Assembly (NCBI RefSeq): GCF_024679095.1
Contig: NC_066553.1
Span: 6,681,567-6,745,566 of the forward strand
Origin: Eriocheir sinensis
Taxonomy: Eukaryota; Arthropoda; Malacostraca; Decapoda; Varunidae
Reading direction: 5' to 3'
DNA length: 64,000 nt
Shown here: positions 13,036 to 22,713 of the stretch, one piece after another
Position numbering within the stretch: the first letter of the stretch is position 1
Layout of the letters: each line of letters starts with the position of its first letter
Made by a program: the position numbers and the translations under genes
The notes under the pieces: generated by a model
What the model was told of the DNA's origin: nothing
The model's input: only the letters and a program-made list of their open reading frames with translations
Database searches by the model: none

Positions 13036-14014
13036 TTATTCAGGATCCACGTCGACTACAGCACCGTCCAGTTTTCTTTTCCATTCGTCAGCCACAGCAT
13101 CGTCCTCTGTATCCACCAGTTTCCTCTTCCTGTTTCGCTCGGGAGACACAGATAGAGTTAATTTTGTTTCAGGCTCATCGCAGGTCCACCATCTGTCCAG
13201 GATGACGCACGATATATTATGCAGTTGGAGTTCAGCCGCAGCTTCTTGGAGATGCGGTTGGTAGTCAGCTTTCCACAACACGTAAAGAATTCCAGCGCTT
13301 GCAATATTGTAGTGGAATACGACACTTGTAATGTTGCTTTTAATCACCCATTCTACCAGTTTTGTGATGGACTCTTTAAACCAGCGGAGGCGGTTATCAT
13401 AACTGTCTTCCTTTACCCCACGAATGAAATTTTGATCTCTTGACGTCTGAAGATATCCTTGGTTTATAGGGTTATTTTCCAGTTCGCGGCCAGGAGCATA
13501 CTGGGTTAGGATACACGCCACATAAGGGAGATTTTCACTCGGAGGATAGCGAATATGCAGACTACCGGGAATACCACGATCTTCCCAGCGACACCTGTTC
13601 AGTTGATAGATCGGGCTTCTTTCGCGGTAGAGATTACTGTGCGGGTATAATCCATGTAGGCGTCCAGTAAACCCCTCTTTTCGTAGCAGGAACTGCAGTT
13701 GAGGGAAGAAACGATGATGGTCTTGTTGTTGCGGTAGATGTCATCGCCAGGAGAACCGTCTTTGTAGTTGAACACGTAGGCGTCCGACATGGTGTCCTCT
13801 GGTATACTGGTGAGTGATGAATAGTACCGCTTCAGCTGATGGCGAGGGACGAGTAGCGAACCATCGTCCCATCTGCTCTCTCTTATAAGCCCGCTCGGGG
13901 CACCACCGTGTCCGAGCGTGTTCGTCCTCGCCTCCGGCATTTCTCTCTCCATGACGTCGCCGCCCCTCTGTATAAGTCGCGCGTCCAACGCGGTTCAGTA
14001 TCTACAACGTCCAT
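13036..14014 (-). pseudogene. Macro-domain-like (ADP-ribose binding fold) protein, one frameshift
   Basis: Two frames join into one gene. The upstream frame (candidate starts at 14014, 13988 or, most family-like, about 13792) ends at 13599 and includes TIIVSSLNCSSC. The downstream frame, from about 13650 to 13036, contains WEDRGIPGS, ILTQYAPGRE, RLRWFKESI, FHYNIASAG and WKADYQPHLQEAA. This order of motifs is that of macro-domain-like proteins of the ALC1/ADP-ribose-hydrolase type (the R.EDRGIPGS loop, the QYAPG strand, the WF helix and the glycine loop before the last strand). The usual Gly-rich phosphate loop is degenerate. A Lys/Arg-rich C-terminus (NRKRKL) follows. It sits inside the virion gene cluster. 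Fold assignment is from motif memory and needs a profile search. Confidence 0.5.
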
Positions 14015-14074
14015 GATTCTGTTTCTTTCTTGAATCACAATGTAGGACTGCACTAGCACATTGGAAAAGCGGAT

Positions 14075-14778
14075 TTAATATGGGTCCCATCTGTAAGTTG
14101 CCAACGATGGTTGTTTGGTGAAACCAGATCCCTGAATCTTTTGCCGCACGCGCGTATTTTTTATTTCGCTAGGTAATACACCCGTGGCGTCAATGATGTG
14201 TTTTATATCAGCAATGTCAGCAATCGTTGGTTTTGACTTGCATTAGAGAGTAAATTCAACATGTACAGGATATTGGAGGATCGAACAGAAGACAATAGGT
14301 TGCCTCGGCTATCCCATTTTACGATGGGATTGTCTTTTATTCGTTCTAGCATCATATTGACGTATGGCACGTCGATACTTTTAACATACAGAGGTATTAA
14401 ATTACTTATTTCAGGATTGGAGGATATCTTGTTCTCCCTAATCCCTGTGACTCTAAGTTCCACGGGTGGTAGTTTTGTGGTTTTGTATACACCAGATCGC
14501 GATATTTTCTTTTTTTTTGTAGCTTTTCTTTCTTACAGAGCGAGACGACGGGTTCAATCTTGTAGGAGTGCTTGGTCTTGCACCATGGGAGGACACGACA
14601 GGACCGCTGCTGCTTGCTGGCACATGTTCAGAGACCGGCATATGATCGGGATGGGTCGACTGCGGGTTGAAACACGATTGGCCGTTGACCCCGGACTCGT
14701 GGAGTTGGCGCATTTAGGCTTAATACCCGTTAAAACACGCTCAGCGGTAGACTCAGGAACAAGATAATACGTGCGCAT
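14075..14778 (-). pseudogene. Conserved Polinton protein of unknown function, broken
   Basis: The N-terminal frame (14778-14554) begins MRTYYLVPES. It then shifts near 14555 and again in the A-run near 14500, giving a Lys-rich linker. The main C-terminal part (14463-14203) carries IVKWDSRGNLL followed by SSNILYMLNLLS. After another shift near 14215 it continues to a stop at 14075 whose last residues are RWDPY. A long protein with an early LVPE motif, a central WD-x-x-G motif and a short aromatic C-terminus recurs in Polinton-like elements of animals, but I know no function for it. The ATG overlaps the preceding gene's stop as TAATG. Confidence 0.6.
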
Positions 14779-15110
14779 TATCCAAATAATTTTCCGATCA
14801 AGGAAGCGGCAATAGGTAGTATAGCAGCTAATATATTACCGCCCGTCTCGATGTCAATATAAGTCTTTTCTTATGGAGGAGTTTTCTTTCTAGCTATGGC
14901 ACGTATGTCTTCCCGATAGTTACGTAATTTCTTGATAACTTTGCTATTGAGGGTGAGGTGCTTCTTTAACAAATTGGAAAATATTTCAGATATACAGTTC
15001 AATTGTTCTCGAGCTGCTTGCTTAATAGCACGGTTTCTATCTTTTACTTTTAATTTCTTCAAAAGTAAGACAAAGTTTTTATGTGCACTGAGGTGGTGTC
15101 TTTTACGCAT
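14778..15110 (-). pseudogene. Small basic protein with hydrophobic C-terminal segment, one frameshift
   Basis: The 79-codon N-terminal frame is very Lys/Arg-rich and helical (MRKRHHLSAHKN... RAIARKKTPP). After a frame change near 14862-14880 it ends with a glycine-led hydrophobic segment, GGNILAAILPIAASLIGKLFG-like in pattern, stopping at 14778. This basic-then-hydrophobic layout recurs in Polinton and adintovirus genomes. It suggests a DNA-binding or membrane-active virion component, which is inference. Its ATG lies inside the integrase stop region (ATGCGTAA, 8-bp overlap) and its stop overlaps the next start. Confidence 0.62.
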
Positions 15111-16211
15111 TTTCTACAATATCATTAGCGTCAATCCAGCTGTTGAATGAAGCAGGGTATCCCAACCACGATACAAAATACTGCTTTTTCCTTTATTTTT
15201 AGTGAACGCAGTATTTTAATATCGTATGTCTCAGGCAGAGCGCTTAAGACGAGCTCTGGCGCGTAGAATATCCCCTGTATTGGTTCTCCAGACAAATCTT
15301 CTAAGAGATAAGTTCTTGGGCGATTCTTGTGTTTAATTGATTTTATGCGAAAGAGCTCGTGAGTATTTTGCTGCGTGTATCCTTTATGGAATACAGAGGA
15401 ACGAGCACTTCAACAAGGCGAACTATTTCCCCAACTGCCAGTCGAGAAGTGATGGAAGACGCTGGTTGCTTCGGGTTTTATACATTGCGTGGAATTGTCG
15501 TTTGATTGCAGATGGGTTTTTAAGTTATGAATATCAATGGGAGTTTGTTTGTTCTTCAGTCCAGAATGGGGCGAGCGGTTGTAGGCACTGACCATGTTTT
15601 GCAGCTGATCAATATATCTTGAAGAATTTTGAGACGTGATGAACTTGTAGATGCGTGCTTTAAGTGTACGAATGGCCCGCTCTGCCAAGGCTGCTTTGAT
15701 CTCACTTGAGTACACACTGTATAGCTTAATGCCCCAACATAAATAGTTTCTTACTTTTCGATTCCAGAATTCTGTGCCCAAGTCGGTGTTTAATCTTCGT
15801 AAGCCTTCAGAATCTTTATTTTCCACCACTTGTTTAAAGGCCACGAGCATAGTATTTGCGTCTTTATTCCGACACGGGACAACTTGCATATACCTAGAAA
15901 ACACGTCTATGCATACTAACAAGTAGCCTATGTTATTATTTTCCTTTCTTATATGTCTCACGTCTGCTAAATCGGCAGCCATGATTACTTTGGGTTTTGA
16001 GGCTATTATCTTTTGCCGGGGAAATTTTTTAGTCTGTAGCTTATGCAATGTATATGTTTTATTGCTTCTCAAAAGTTGAATACGTCATCACGTGTTATTG
16101 CCGGATTTATACTTTTGCTTTCTCCATAATTTCGCCTGAGAGCTTAAACCATAGGGTTCGTTATGTTGGGAGTATAGTGTGTAAGAGTTCCTTCTTCCTG
16201 GAGTTCACCAT
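15103..16211 (-). pseudogene. INT: Retroviral-type integrase with chromodomain, broken
   Basis: This enzyme would insert the element and create the 6-bp duplication. The intact frame 16072-15410 covers the catalytic core: YTLHKLQTKKFPRQK entry, first Asp in AADLADV, second Asp in NTDLGTEFWN, and Glu in AALAERAIRTLK. Spacing between the last two is 33 residues rather than the usual 35. Downstream frames contain YLLEDLSGEPIQGIFYAPEL and then YFVSWLGYPASFNSWI, a C-terminal chromodomain as in other Polinton integrases, ending at 15103. The N-terminal region from ATG 16211 is split over several frames. At least five small frame changes are present. The start overlaps the ATPase stop by 7 bp. Confidence 0.9.
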
Positions 16212-16855
16212 TGGAATACGCGTTCACCTGGGGGTTCTCCAACAATGTTTGAGCGAAACTGTAGGGACTCAGGAGTATTTATACCCAAATCAACAAGAAG
16301 ATATCCATAAGGACGTGAATATACAGCATATTTATATATATCTACAAACTGGTTTGCCTTCTCTTTCCCGAATATTTGTCTGCCCAGAGTGTGAATTTGA
16401 GATAAATCGCGCTGTCTTAACAAGAGGAAATGAGAACAGTTCAGGCTAATATTCCTTGCATGCTTTCCACCCATATATAGATTTTGAGTGATAAATATGC
16501 ATGAAATATTGTTGTGCCGTCCGCGAGTAAAAGCATCAACCACAATTTTGTTCCTTACAGCATCAATGAAAATATCGTCAAGTACATACAATGTCCCTCT
16601 CCGATCAAACGTATCCTCGTTGGCAATTGGATCAATTATTTCAGACGACACTATAACTTTAGGTCCTATTTCTTTATTTCTTTGAAGAGGATGAGACGTT
16701 AAGCCACATATGACAATTTTTTTGAACTTTTCATGATACTTCAGAATAAGCTGCTGTACAAGTTCCGATTTTCCAGAGTTGCTATATCCTGCAACTATTA
16801 TGCGCGCAGGATATTGGAAAATATCGAGAAGGTTCTCTGAATATGTCTCAGTCAT
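16205..16855 (-). CDS. ATP: Genome-packaging ATPase (A32/FtsK-HerA type), intact
   Basis: This 216-residue protein would pump the element's DNA into the capsid. Walker A is GYSNSGKS at residues 23-30. Walker B is TLYVLDDIF with Asp 93-94. A sensor strand CIFITQN lies at 119-125. Its length and motif spacing match Polinton ATPases, and no frameshift or stop is present. ATG at 16855 was chosen over upstream in-frame codons because the latter translate a microsatellite. A TATA box lies about 45 bp upstream. It heads the leftward gene train and its last codons overlap the integrase start (ATGGTGA). Confidence 0.92.
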   Translation of the reverse strand: MTETYSENLLDIFQYPARIIVAGYSNSGKSELVQQLILKYHEKFKKIVICGLTSHPLQRNKEIGPKVIVSSEIIDPIANEDTFDRRGTLYVLDDIFIDAVRNKIVVDAFTRGRHNNISCIFITQNLYMGGKHARNISLNCSHFLLLRQRDLSQIHTLGRQIFGKEKANQFVDIYKYAVYSRPYGYLLVDLGINTPESLQFRSNIVGEPPGERVFQW

Positions 16856-16897
16856 AGCGGAAACTCTATTAATGATGGTAATTATTAAAGTATGATG

Positions 16898-16907
16898 CTT
16901 ATATAGC
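16898..16907 (-). promoter_or_regulatory. TATA box for ATPase-led transcription unit
   Basis: GCTATATAAG on the minus strand, about 45 bp before the ATPase ATG. It is the best TATA match at the head of the leftward genes. Confidence 0.5.
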
Positions 16908-16912
16908 ACAGA

Positions 16913-16916
<4 letters not shown>

Positions 16917-16950
<34 letters not shown>
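16917..16950. repeat. (GT)n microsatellite in right subterminal region
   Basis: Short GT repeat followed by a (CAA)n run, between the ATPase promoter and the right terminal repeats. Confidence 0.9.
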
Positions 16951-16953
<3 letters not shown>

Positions 16954-17004
16954 CAACAAGAACAACAACAACAACAACAATAGCAATTACCCTCACTTTG
17001 TGCA

Positions 17005-17148
17005 TGCCCCCCACTTCCGTCACCCCCCCGCTGACGGCCCTCTGACCGTCTTACCCCCACTCCCGTCACCCCCCCGCTGACCACCCTTTCTTCCGTCACC
17101 TCCCTCGCTGACCGACCTACTCCTCCCTGTCACCCCCAACTTCCGTAC
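17005..17148 (-). repeat. Degenerate second TIR-like copy
   Basis: Read inward on the minus strand from 17148, this segment shares GTACGGAAGT, TCAGCGGGGGGG and GTGACGGGAGTGGGGGTAA-type motifs with the true TIR, in the same orientation. No equivalent exists beside the left TIR. Confidence 0.55.
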
Positions 17149-17239
17149 GCTAGCCGAGGGGGGGGAGGGTGTTAGGGCATGTGAAATAGTGAAAACAAAT
17201 TTTTTTTTTGGGGGGGGGGGTGAAAAGGTAAAATAGATG

Positions 17240-17436
17240 TGGGGAGGGGGTCTAGATACCCTCTTCCGTAACCCCTGCAAATTACCCCCACTCCTGTAAC
17301 CCCCTGCTCACCCCCCAACCCCACTTCCAGTCCCCCCAAATTACCCCACTCCCTGTAACCCCCGCTCACCCCCCCAACCCCCACTTCCAGTCCCCCCCGC
17401 TGAGGCAACCCCCACTTCCGTACATTTGTTACTACT
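17240..17436 (-). repeat. Polinton right terminal inverted repeat
   Basis: This is the inverted match of 4479-4668, ending in ACTACT at 17436. It contains the same two tandem units of about 60 bp. Differences from the left end are almost all in G/C-run lengths. Confidence 0.93.
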
Positions 17437-17442
17437 TACACC
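17437..17442. repeat. Polinton target-site duplication, right copy
   Basis: TACACC, identical to 4473-4478. Confidence 0.93.
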
Positions 17443-18265
17443 TGCCCTTCTGTGAAAAAAAAAATCCCGTAACATTTTAATAAAGCTCGCTATTGTTGTT
17501 ACACTCAAGGCCTTGTCGCCTTGCCGGGAAATTCTCTTGTTTTGGGTCACTGCAACAGTTGTCCGACACTTCCATTACTATTTGGAAGATTTTCTCATTT
17601 ATACACATTAAAGACTTTTTGCTTTTTGTGTTCATGCAGTGTCTTTTTCCATGTGTGCATCAGCTTGTGTAAATAATGTTTCGGTTCCAGCGTGCCGTGC
17701 AGATATTATATTATTCATGGTCACAGATAATGGCAAGTATACTTCCTATAGTGACACGGTTTTAAGGGAATACGAGTGGTGGCATCCCATACACTGATTT
17801 CTTGTGTTTCTGTCATTCAGCTCACGGTCTGATCACCTGCTGGACTCATAATCGCCAGCCAGTACCCTTCCGGAAGAGGGGTCAGATTTTATTCCAAAAG
17901 TGTCAGGGTTGTGGAAAGTCACACTACCTTGGTCCTGGAGCCTCTTTTTTGAGGGGTGAGGAAGTGATGAAGCCTCCACCAAGCAGACTTTGTGAACACA
18001 TCAGGATATTCACCTCATCATTTACTATTTGTGAGCAAACTGATATCAGTTTCCATGGTTAAAGCAACGTTGGTTCCCTTGTCATCTTCCCTCCAATTTG
18101 TTGTTTTTAAAGTTGAACGCTAAGTTATGCTATTTATCAGACGACATGGCTCCTTAAATAAGTATCTCATGTTATATACAGATGAATAGTTAGAGAATAA
18201 AATAATGTCCTACTTAGTTTTTTCCATGATACTGTAACCTCTAGTAGTGCAACCTCTATATCTGA
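17443..18265. other. Unassigned spacer right of the Polinton
   Basis: An 86-codon open frame at 17802-18062 has mixed composition and two Cys-x-x-Cys-like pairs, but it matches no family I recognise. I see nothing else. Confidence 0.4.
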
Positions 18266-18280
18266 TGGGGGGGGGGGGGG

Positions 18281-18560
18281 ATGCTGAGATGCACAGGGCA
18301 TATGAGATGGGTGTGGTGTGGAGGACGTGTTGAGTGTGCTGAAGAGGCAAAGGCTGAGATGGAATGGGCACGTGAAGAGGAGGGAGGAGGAGGGCCTTGC
18401 ACTCAGCAGGGCTGCGGAGGTAGAGGTAGAAGGGAGGGGACCAGCTCTAAGACCGAAGAAGACTTTGGGACGATGTGTGGAGGAAGACATGAGGAAGATG
18501 AACGCCAACACAAGAGAGAGCGATATAGCATACATGAAAGCCTAATAAAAGACATCATAC
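18281..18560 (+). pseudogene. LINE reverse-transcriptase C-terminal fragment
   Basis: The frame beginning near 18318 reads QRLRWNGHVKRREEEGLAL and, further on, RPKKTLGRCVEEDMRKM. This follows the pattern R-LRW-GHV-R and G-RPK--W-CV-DM that closes many non-LTR reverse transcriptases (CR1/RTE/jockey groups). The upstream catalytic region is missing, so it is a 5'-truncated insertion. A poly-G run at 18267-18280 precedes it. Confidence 0.75.
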
Positions 18561-18801
18561 TGAACACGGTGAAAGCATCATACAATATAGTTCAACACAA
18601 CAAAGTAAAACATAATTCAGAGGAGGCTAACACAGCACTATCCAGTCTGTTACTACACATTACAATTTAACAAGGGATAACATTGGGTATCTTACAATAC
18701 CACAAAAATACAACACAAAAATATGGCACACTACACAGAATACGAAGGAGCACACCTTGTTACAGCAAAGCTCAACTAAGTACGATTCCCTACACCACAG
18801 T

Positions 18802-19113
18802 ACAATCTTTACATCGCAACACTCTAATTGAAACTAAATTCACAATCTTTACATCGCAACACTCTAATTGAAACTAAAATCACAATCTTTACATCGCAAC
18901 ACTCTAATTGAAACTAAATTCACAATCTTTACATCGCAACACTCTAATTGAAACTAAATTCACAATCGCAACACTCTAATTGAAACTAAATTCACAATCT
19001 TTACATCGCAACACTCTAATTGAAACTAAATTCACAACCTTTACATCGCAACACTCTAATTGAAACTAAATTCACAATCTTTACATCGCAACACTCTAAT
19101 TGAAACTAAGCTC
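18802..19113 (+). repeat. 40-bp tandem repeat, eight copies
   Basis: Eight head-to-tail copies of a 40-bp unit (ACAATCTTTACATCGCAACA, then CTCTAATTGAAACTAAATTC). The fifth copy is shortened to 32 bp by loss of TTTACATC. Copies are nearly identical. Confidence 0.95.
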
Positions 19114-19245
19114 CACACCTCCGCACCTGATCACACACACGCCACACAACACCACTCCACATATTGCCGCCCCAGTGTCCCGACCGTTACGGAACCAAGA
19201 GCAAGATGAACACAACCTTTACCAGTACAAAAAATTAGAAACAAG
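19113..19245 (+). repeat. Dispersed direct repeat, copy 1
   Basis: About 130 bp (CCACACC-CGCACCTGATC ... TTTACCAGTA) repeated in the same orientation at 19709-19845 with roughly one difference per ten bases. Confidence 0.85.
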
Positions 19246-19708
19246 GACAACGACGACGATGTTACTACTCACTAATAACAGTGCATATGACTCCCTCTTG
19301 TTTGCGAAAAATCATGTCCCATTCTCTCCCTCTCTTATCTCTCTTTCTCCCCCTTTTTGCCATCACAGAAGTGTAATTAGCAAGAACGAGACCTCATTCA
19401 AAAACTCCAAAAGGACAAGATAGACAGAAGGGATAAAACGGGAGTGTAGGGGAAGATATATGCTGCGAGTAGAACATTAGTGAAAAAATAAAAAGAAAAT
19501 CGAACAAAACATGTATAGAGAATATTAGCAAATAGCTAAAAGACAGATAGGTGTTTACTTATCAAATTCAACACGAGTGGCATCATCCGTATTGCCATGG
19601 CAGAAAAGTCATGCATTTGCTAGTCTCCCGTTGTCATGGTTATATTGAAGAGTAAATGATCATCATGAAAAATCAATGCACTGCGCTAAAGTCTGTATAA
19701 CTAAAATC

Positions 19709-19845
19709 CACACCGTCGCACCTGATCACACACGCGCCACACACCATCACTCCACATATCGCCACGCCAGTGTCCCGCCCGTTACGAAACCAAGATCAAA
19801 ATGAACACAACCTTTACCAGTAAAAAAAAAAAATAGAAACAAAGA
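19709..19845 (+). repeat. Dispersed direct repeat, copy 2
   Basis: Partner of 19113-19245. The roughly 460 bp between the copies shows no gene. Confidence 0.85.
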
Positions 19846-19940
19846 TGGTTTATTCATTTGTAGGCAGCCTTAAGGCTGAAAATACACAATATACAATACA
19901 ACGAGTTTCATGTGATGAGTAATGGGGGAAGTGGGGAAGA

Positions 19941-19942
19941 GT

Positions 19943-19977
<35 letters not shown>

Positions 19978-20036
19978 ATGTGTGTGTGTGTGTGTTTATG
20001 TGTGTGTTTATGTGTGTGTGTGTTTATGTGTGTGTT

Positions 20037-20125
<89 letters not shown>

Positions 20126-20147
20126 ATATGTGTGTGTGTGTGTGTGT
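19941..20147. repeat. (GT)n microsatellite with TTTATG interruptions
   Basis: Over 200 bp of GT repeat with several regularly placed TTTATG interruptions in its first half. Confidence 0.97.
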
Positions 20148-20286
20148 TGTGATCATGGAGGTGTTAATGACCCTCACAAGTGTCGGTATCACGGTAAGCC
20201 GATATCTGTTCGTGGAGTTTTGACCGGGACGAGAATATTGTGGTGTCTTGTGGGTCTAGTGGGGGGAGGGAAGGGGAGGGGAGGGG

Positions 20287-20288
<2 letters not shown>

Positions 20289-20350
<62 letters not shown>
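20289..20350. repeat. (GT)n microsatellite
   Basis: About 62 bp of pure GT after a GGGGA-rich stretch. Confidence 0.97.
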
Positions 20351-20358
<8 letters not shown>

Positions 20359-20640
20359 CATTTATTATAGTTCCAGAATGTTCTGCACCTGATAAATAGT
20401 TTTAACAATTATTGTCCGTTCCTGATCGCGTAAGCCAGACTCTTTTGACAATCATTTGTAGATATTTGCTTATATCACAAGTAGTGGCAGCATTTTTAAA
20501 TGTGCACATAATGGACACAAGTCGAAAGTAAATAAAAAGCTTGATAAATGGACAAGAGGAGATGGTTTTGAGTTAATGAACCTGCAAACTTAATTAGAAT
20601 CGTAATTCTCATCATACATATACAGCATATGTTTAATAAT

Positions 20641-21006
<366 letters not shown>

Positions 21007-21472
21007 TCTCTTTTGGCCACTCTTTACTTTTGCCTGTTGACCTTTGTTGTAAAAAAAGAAAACTCGAGCACTCCAGTACCCGTGGACGCCCGCTAAGGCT
21101 GGGCGAGCGGAGGCCTGGAAAGAGCTTCTATTATTCACCCGCACCACTCCTTCCTTCCCTCGACACAACTTGGTGGTCGCCTCTCAACAGCCACCTCGGC
21201 CTCCTCCTCCTCCTCCTCCTCCTAGCTCTCGCTCTCGTTTTCGCTCTCGCTCTCCTTGACCCCTCCTCCCTCCTTTCCTCCTGGACGTGGCTACTCCTCA
21301 TAATTTCCCGTGAGTGCGTGAGGGCGGCGTGGAGGCCTCTGCCCCCTGCACTTCCTCTGCCGGCACACTCCCGCACTTCACGCGGCATTATTTTTCCGCA
21401 ACACTTGGCTGTCACCTTCCTCCTTTGGGTGTGGCCGCGGTCGCTGTGTTCTCCAAGTATGAATGAATAGAT
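21007..21472. other. Unassigned sequence with CTC-rich stretch
   Basis: Pyrimidine-rich, with (CTC)n near 21200-21220. Open frames on both strands are compositional. Confidence 0.4.
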
Positions 21473-21686
<214 letters not shown>

Positions 21687-21689
21687 TAA

Positions 21690-22605
21690 TAGATTTATCC
21701 TCTCATTAAATTTCTTAACATCCAGTCGACCAGTGGGAAGGCAGAAGTGAAGCAAATCCACCCATCTGGTATTCGATTACACTCTTGACCCCTCCAGACA
21801 TTGCAAGTCGCCCCCAAACCTTATTCCGTCCTCCAAGGAATATGTTCGCTTTCCTTTCTACTCTCCTTGCCGGCCTTACGAAAATCTTACATTACCTTCC
21901 TATTTTATTTTTTATCCCTTTCATCTTCCATCTTTCTTGCTCTTGCCTTCTTTATTTCCTGCATCCCTTCTTCCCTTCACCTTCCTATATCGTTGTTTCT
22001 TTCCTTTCTTCCTGTATCCTTCCTTTTCTAAAATTACGTTCCCTCCAATCTTCATCTCGTCCTTTCCTTCGTCCCAAATTTACCATTCACTCCCTCCCAA
22101 GCTTCGTATCTCGGTCCTTCCTTTTTCCTTGCCTCTCGCCTTTATTCCACCTCTTTTTATTTGGTTTATCTTTTTCCCTCTTTCATGCATATTCTCCACT
22201 TCCTTTCTGCCTGCCTTCCGCCTTTCTCCGCCCCATTCTCCCCTCCCTCCCGATGCACCTTCAAATCACCCTCCCTCTTTCCCACCTCCCGTCCATTTCT
22301 TCGCCCCTCCTTGCCTCCCTCCGTATTCACTTTTGCCAGGCCAGCGACAAGAGACTGCAAACACTGGGAGCATTTTTTACGTTAAGCAGAGTCAACAGGG
22401 GCGGAGAGTCGGCCAGGGAGAATTAATACTGCACGCAATAGTCTAATGAATAAGCTCAGATCCGCCCTGCATGCTAATTTTCTGAGCCGAAATTTGCATG
22501 AAGGTTCTATTGGGCGAGAGTTTTTCAGTGGGCGCAAGGAGGGGAACCGAAAACTGTCCCCTTTTGATTCTGTCGACCGTGTCCCTTGAGGTGAAATCTT
22601 TTGGG
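21690..22605. other. Pyrimidine-rich non-coding sequence
   Basis: About 21840-22330 is dominated by CTTCC/CCTCC-type pyrimidine runs, giving overlapping open frames in several frames. I see no gene. Confidence 0.5.
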
Positions 22606-22610
22606 TAGCG

Positions 22611-22658
<48 letters not shown>

Positions 22659-22681
22659 GTAAAAATATTGGCTTGCTGATA

Positions 22682-22711
<30 letters not shown>
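22611..22711. repeat. (GT)n and (AC)n microsatellites in inverted arrangement
   Basis: GT 22611-22655 and AC 22683-22711 are complementary, separated by 27 bp, and could pair as a hairpin. Confidence 0.9.

Positions 22712-22713
<2 letters not shown>

Larger units (their letters stand above)
4479..17436. mobile_element. Full-length Polinton/Maverick element
   Basis: This 12,958-bp element starts AG and ends CT. It has inverted repeats of about 190 bp and is flanked by identical TACACC hexamers. It encodes the full Polinton core: protein-primed DNA polymerase B, retroviral-type integrase with chromodomain, A32-type packaging ATPase, adenovirus-type cysteine protease, double-jelly-roll major capsid and penton-type minor capsid proteins. 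The polymerase runs rightward and nine genes run leftward, converging near 9.0-9.6 kb. Nearly all genes carry frameshifts; the ATPase does not. It is somewhat shorter than the usual 15-20 kb. Adintovirus-like elements share the gene set, and I cannot separate the two without a phylogeny. Confidence 0.95.

Noticed and set aside
17802..18062. 86-codon frame with Cys pairs
   Set aside because: Cys spacing fits no finger family I know, and there is no supporting context.
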